Source of the DNA: Halanaerobiales bacterium
GTDB lineage: Bacteria > Bacillota_F > Halanaerobiia > DY22613
Direction of reading: 5' to 3'
DNA length: 11,607 bases
NCBI GenBank assembly: GCA_023128035.1
Contig: JAGMES010000131.1
Coordinates: forward strand, 1-11,607
The notes under the pieces were generated by a model. It was not told the origin of the DNA. It ran no database searches and saw only the letters and a program-made list of their open reading frames with translations. The position numbers and the translations under genes were made by a program. Below are positions 7,856-11,607 of the stretch, one piece after another; position 1 is the stretch's first letter, and each line of letters opens with the position of its first letter.

Positions 7856-7885
7856 AAGCCCCTTATTTAGATAAGGGGCTTTTTT
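7856..7885 (+). terminator. Perfect inverted repeat between the two NRPS genes; terminator-like for plus-strand transcription
   Basis: AAGCCCCTTAT pairs perfectly with ATAAGGGGCTT (11 bp) around the 4-nt loop TTAG. Six Ts (7880-7885) run from the end of the plus-strand stem, so the intrinsic-terminator geometry faces the plus strand. In the minus-strand mRNA the hairpin is preceded by an A run and followed by UUAACAAACU, which is a poor U tract. Read-through into the second NRPS gene is therefore likely. It may act as a partial terminator, an mRNA stabiliser, or a block to antisense transcription. Confidence 0.65.
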
Positions 7886-7896
7886 GCAACCTATCT

Positions 7897-10800
7897 TCAA
7901 TCCCTATTCAATATTTCTTGTAGTTTTATAAAAAATTTCTCCTGATCATTGTACATTTCTTCTAAGTTGTTTATTATCTCATTTAAAAACTTATCAACAT
8001 CACCTTCAGTTTTTGTTACATCTTCACATTGGTTAAAGAAGTTCTCACATTGTTTGATACTATTCTCTGAATCAACTGCAAAGTCATCATAAATAGAGTA
8101 ATATTTATCAAAATCCATCAAAAAATCTCTAAAAAAGATATACTTATACTTCCAGCCATTAAAAATTGCGGCTAAGAAATCAAGTAATTCGTCATGCTTT
8201 TCTTTATGGTCTTTTATATTTATAATAACTCGCTTAATCTCTTCTATTGCTCCCAAACCAAATCTGACAAAATGTTTTTTCCCTTTTATTTCAGTTTCTT
8301 TACTCTTTGAAGCTAGGAATTCATCAATTATCTTTTGGAGAATTTCCTTTCCTAGTTCTTTTAAATTATATCTTTGTAGATTGTTGGTATTGCATTCAAT
8401 AATCATATACGGCTGGCTAGCCTCATACATTGGATATCCTTTCATAAAATCCATAGCACGTATTCCCTTAAAAGCATTATGAAAATCATCTTTTGGAATT
8501 TCTCCAAAATAATTATACGTGCTATCATAAACCAGATAGCCATTTTCTCTGATATCAACCAAACTTAAAACATGTGGGGCTCCTATTATTTCAATAGTTT
8601 TTCTACTCTCTGTTCTACGAATCCATTCTTCTGGATCAGAATGATAATCTGGTGAATAGTTTAAGAAATATGTTGATCCAGCTACTAGAACCAATTCATT
8701 ATTCTTTAACCGCTTATCAAAATACTCCAAAGCTTCTTCTAGAGAATTACAACACTTATTTTCTATAGAAATGTCCATTTTTTCTAGATACGTAGGAAAA
8801 CCAATTAATTGAGCTAATGGAACCTCAAATGGCCATAGTTTATCCTCGGAATATTCACAAGTTATTACAGTCCCACCTTCTACAGCAAGCATATAGCCTT
8901 TTTCCATCTCATAATTATGTTCATACTTTAATTTTTCCAGAATAATCCCCATCAAACAGGAAAAATAATACTGATACTCCGCTGTTACAGTGAAGTTTTT
9001 ATTATAATTTTCTTTCTTACTGATTGTTAATTCTTCTACTTCATCAGATTTTGTCTGTTTCAAAATTACTTCATTACATATTTTTGTAATTGTCTCATAG
9101 GTTAATATATCTCTTACTGAAATATTAAGTTTTTCTTGATTAGTTTTTGTTACTATCTTTATAGCCTTTAATGAATGCCCACCCAATTCAAAGAATTTAT
9201 CATTGACTCCTACCTTTTCAACACCTAATACTTCAGACCATACTGCCGCTAATTTTTTTTCGATTTCTGTTTCAGGAGCTACATATTTAGTAATTAAATT
9301 AATCTCACCATCTGGCTTCGGTAAAGCTTTTCTGTCAACTTTACCATTTGACGTAATTGGTACTTTTTCTATCTGTATGAAGAAGGAAGGAATCATATAG
9401 TTAGGCAACTTTTTAGCTAAATATTCTCTTATCTCTGAGATTACTAATTTAGATTCTTCTGTACATACCAAATACGCCACTAAATATGTATTTCCATCTT
9501 GTTCAATATAATCCACCACTAATGCTTGATTAACAGAATCATATTTTAATAGCTGACTCTCAATCTCACCAAACTCAATCCTATAACCTCTAATTTTTAC
9601 CTGATGATCAATTCTACCCAAAAATTCAAGATTACCATCTGATAACCTTCTGGCAAGATCACCTGTTTTATACATTCTCTTACCAGATACGAATGGATTT
9701 TGAATAAATCTCTCATCCGTCAATTCGGGTCGGTTTAAATATCCCCGAGCTATTCCATCACCTGAGATATAAACTTCGCCAACACAACCTTCTGGCATAA
9801 GTTGCAAATCTTGATTCAATAGATAAATCTGGACATTATCTGCTGGTGTACCAATCGGCACTGATATTCTTTGATCTTTTTCAGGGTGATATTGATGAAT
9901 CATACAACCTACAACTGTCTCTGTTGGGCCATATTCATTGTAAATTTCAATTTTTCCTGCAAACTTTTCGTAAATCTCTTTTGCGAGATCTACTTTGAAA
10001 TCCTCTCCACCTACAATTATTCGCTTCAATCTTGTTGTTTCGATCTCTAAATCATTAACAAGTTTTAAATGAATTGGCGTTAATTTTATCACATCAACTT
10101 GATTATCTTCAAAAATTTTCGCAATAAGTGACTCTTTATTCTCATTTTGATAGATAATCAACCGATTGCCTGTAATCAATGGCAGATACATCGATGTAAC
10201 CGTTAGATCAAATGAGAGTGATGAATACAATGGGAATATGCAAACTTCTTCTTTAATATACTTTTTACTGGCCCAATATAGATAATTCATCAAACCTTGC
10301 TGAGTAATCATTACCCCTTTCGGTCTACCTGTTGAACCTGAGGTATAGATAATATAAGTTAAGTCAGTTGAAGAACTGATATTTTCTAAATTCGCAGCAT
10401 TACATGTGTATAAACTCTCATCATCTAGCTCAATTATTATTCCCTCAAAATTTGCTAAACCCTTTAAACGACTTTGAGTTAACAAAATTGATGTACTGCT
10501 ATCTCTTAACATATATTGAATGCGTTCTACTGGATATTCAGAATCCATAGGCAAATATGCTCCTCCAGCTTTTAAAATTCCTAAAACTCCACTAATCATC
10601 TCAAAAGAATGTTCTACTATAATTCCTACGATTTGATCTGGTTTTACACCGTTTCCTCGCAATATTCTAGCAAGTTGATTGGCTTTTTGATTTAGTTCTT
10701 GATAAGTCATCTGTTGATTTTCAAAACAAACTGCAACTTGATCTGGCGTTTTCTGAACCTGTTCTTCAATAAGTTGATGGATGATCCTTTCTTTTGGATA

Positions 10801-11607
10801 TGCTGCATTAGTCTGATTCAAATCATATACTAATCTTTCTTTTTCTTCATCAGAGAGAAACTGAATATTTGACAACTTAATCTCTGGTTCTTCAACAATT
10901 GAATGTAAGATATTCTTAAAATGTCTGACAAGTCTATCAATCGTCTCTCTTTTAAAAAGTTTTGTAGAATACTCTAGATTAAAGCTAAGTCCATGTAACG
11001 TTTCAGTCGCCTGTAATGTTAAATCAAATTTTGCTACTTTGCCTTCAAATTTATATGGAACAAATTTAAAATCTTTAATTGTATATTCACCGATCTCTAT
11101 ATTCTGAAATACAAACATAGTGTCAAACAATGGATTTCTACTAAAATCCCTAGGGATTAAATCTCTTTCTAAATCCAACTTTTCTACCAACATTTCAAAT
11201 TGAAAATCTTGATTCTCAAAAGCTAAGAAAGTACTCTCTTTAACTTCTGTTAAGAACTCAATAAATGGTTTTTCAACCGCTGGATAATTTCTCAAAGCTA
11301 AAGTGTTAACAAACATACCGATGATTTTTTCAAGATCTGCATGAGGACGACCCGCAATAGATGAACCAACTATTATATCTTCTTGATTAGTGTATTTATG
11401 TAGCAAAACATTATATGCTGCTAAAAGAGTCATGTACAAAGTAGCACCATTTTTCTTCGCTAAATCTTTTAATTTGTCACTCAACTCTTTACTTAATGCA
11501 AAATCCATCTCCTCACCAGCGTAATTAACTACTAATAGTCGTGGATAATCAGTCGGCATATTTAATACAGGAATTTCTCCATTAAAAGTATCTAACCAGT
11601 ATTCTTC
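7897..11607 (-). CDS. NRPS module (C)-A(Asn)-PCP with C-terminal BtrH-like domain; 5' end cut by the window edge
   Basis: 3' portion of an NRPS, 1236 codons visible, open to base 11607. Numbering is from 11607. The first in-frame ATG (11559) is not the start: the 16 codons before it read EEYWLDTF and continue a condensation domain whose C-terminal half fills 1-171 (AGRPHADLEKIIGMFVNT, FSRNPLFDTMFVFQN). The A domain spans about 276-761: MTYQELN, LKAGGAYLP, YTSGSTGRPKG (421), FDLTVTSM (466), NEYGPTE (557), YKTGDLAR, GRIDHQVKIRGYRIEFGEIE, NGKVDRKAL (754). Aligned by eye to GrsA the pocket is DLTKIGEVGK, close to the established Asn code DLTKLGEVGK (Asp codes carry His where this has Glu), so L-Asn is the likely substrate. 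PCP 771-848 has LGGHSL with Ser812. Residues 871-1236 form an unusual BtrH-like domain (separate entry). There is no epimerase or thioesterase. The stop lies about 60 bp before the next gene, probably the same operon. Confidence 0.95.
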   Translation of the reverse strand, partial: EEYWLDTFNGEIPVLNMPTDYPRLLVVNYAGEEMDFALSKELSDKLKDLAKKNGATLYMTLLAAYNVLLHKYTNQEDIIVGSSIAGRPHADLEKIIGMFVNTLALRNYPAVEKPFIEFLTEVKESTFLAFENQDFQFEMLVEKLDLERDLIPRDFSRNPLFDTMFVFQNIEIGEYTIKDFKFVPYKFEGKVAKFDLTLQATETLHGLSFNLEYSTKLFKRETIDRLVRHFKNILHSIVEEPEIKLSNIQFLSDEEKERLVYDLNQTNAAYPKERIIHQLIEEQVQKTPDQVAVCFENQQMTYQELNQKANQLARILRGNGVKPDQIVGIIVEHSFEMISGVLGILKAGGAYLPMDSEYPVERIQYMLRDSSTSILLTQSRLKGLANFEGIIIELDDESLYTCNAANLENISSSTDLTYIIYTSGSTGRPKGVMITQQGLMNYLYWASKKYIKEEVCIFPLYSSLSFDLTVTSMYLPLITGNRLIIYQNENKESLIAKIFEDNQVDVIKLTPIHLKLVNDLEIETTRLKRIIVGGEDFKVDLAKEIYEKFAGKIEIYNEYGPTETVVGCMIHQYHPEKDQRISVPIGTPADNVQIYLLNQDLQLMPEGCVGEVYISGDGIARGYLNRPELTDERFIQNPFVSGKRMYKTGDLARRLSDGNLEFLGRIDHQVKIRGYRIEFGEIESQLLKYDSVNQALVVDYIEQDGNTYLVAYLVCTEESKLVISEIREYLAKKLPNYMIPSFFIQIEKVPITSNGKVDRKALPKPDGEINLITKYVAPETEIEKKLAAVWSEVLGVEKVGVNDKFFELGGHSLKAIKIVTKTNQEKLNISVRDILTYETITKICNEVILKQTKSDEVEELTISKKENYNKNFTVTAEYQYYFSCLMGIILEKLKYEHNYEMEKGYMLAVEGGTVITCEYSEDKLWPFEVPLAQLIGFPTYLEKMDISIENKCCNSLEEALEYFDKRLKNNELVLVAGSTYFLNYSPDYHSDPEEWIRRTESRKTIEIIGAPHVLSLVDIRENGYLVYDSTYNYFGEIPKDDFHNAFKGIRAMDFMKGYPMYEASQPYMIIECNTNNLQRYNLKELGKEILQKIIDEFLASKSKETEIKGKKHFVRFGLGAIEEIKRVIINIKDHKEKHDELLDFLAAIFNGWKYKYIFFRDFLMDFDKYYSIYDDFAVDSENSIKQCENFFNQCEDVTKTEGDVDKFLNEIINNLEEMYNDQEKFFIKLQEILNRD
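7900..8997 (-). other. C-terminal BtrH-like (papain-fold) domain of the Asn NRPS
   Basis: Residues 871-1236 follow the PCP and match no standard NRPS domain. Visible elements are YYFSCLMGII with Cys884, a hydrophobic strand LVLVAGSTYFLNYSPDY, GAPHVLSLVDI with His1012, and GYLVYDSTYNYFGEIPKDDF with Asp1028. A helical C-terminal part follows, including RFGLGAIEEIKRV and YKYIFFRDFL. This order (N-terminal Cys, a 'YxLxYxxxY'-like strand, then His and Asp) resembles the BtrH_N family. Its member BtrH moves an acyl group from a carrier protein onto an amine in butirosin biosynthesis. Here the domain could catalyse acyl transfer or chain release, or trim the carrier-bound peptide. Assignment to the family is by eye; its function here is inference. 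Confidence 0.62.

Noticed and set aside
7842..7896. Promoter for the second NRPS gene in the intergenic gap
   Set aside because: The gap is only 61-67 bp, most of it hairpin, and I see no convincing -35/-10 pair on the minus strand.
7897..9064. Thioesterase or epimerase domain at the NRPS end
   Set aside because: No GxSxG thioesterase motif and no HHxxxDG-type epimerase motif occurs after the carrier protein; the visible motifs fit a BtrH-like domain better.
11557..11559. ATG as start of the right-hand NRPS
   Set aside because: The frame stays open upstream to the window edge, and the preceding 16 codons continue a condensation domain. The gene is cut, not started, here.

Overview
The window lies inside a large thiotemplate biosynthetic locus. 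All real coding sequence is on the minus strand, so it is transcribed from right (11607) to left (1). The DNA is AT-rich, with TTA/AAA/ATT-rich codons and AGGTGA-type ribosome binding sites. NRPS genes are fused to or followed by an AT-less ketosynthase module. Together this suggests a low-GC Gram-positive anaerobe (Bacillota; Clostridia or Halanaerobiia are plausible). The genus is inference only, because no marker gene is present.

Layout in transcription order. (1) 11607-7897 is the 3' part of an NRPS gene: the C-terminal half of a condensation domain, an adenylation (A) domain whose pocket reads as an asparagine code, a peptidyl carrier protein (PCP), and a C-terminal BtrH-like papain-fold domain with a Cys/His/Asp candidate triad. 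(2) A 61-67 bp gap holds a perfect 11-bp inverted repeat and the ribosome binding site of the next gene. (3) 7829-1923 is a 1968-residue NRPS: condensation domain, an A domain interrupted twice, PCP, and a short helical tail. The first insertion, between A2 and A3, is a radical SAM domain followed by a cobalamin-binding domain. The second, between A8 and A9, is a zinc-ribbon plus PP-loop (adenine nucleotide alpha-hydrolase) domain. (4) 1918-1 is the 5' part of a hybrid PKS gene: N-terminal helical segment, complete ketosynthase, no acyltransferase, carrier protein, then the start of a further domain cut by the window edge.

As an assembly line this reads: Asn loaded and condensed; a possible unusual acyl-transfer or release step by the BtrH-like domain; a second, unassigned amino acid activated by a module that carries its own radical SAM/B12 and PP-loop tailoring domains; then polyketide extension by a KS-ACP module that must receive its extender from a trans-acting acyltransferase outside the window. 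The doubly interrupted A domain, the reversed order of its radical SAM and B12 parts, and the BtrH-like appendage are the features most worth following up. There are no RNA genes, transposons or CRISPR arrays, and no stretch over 300 bases lacks a gene.
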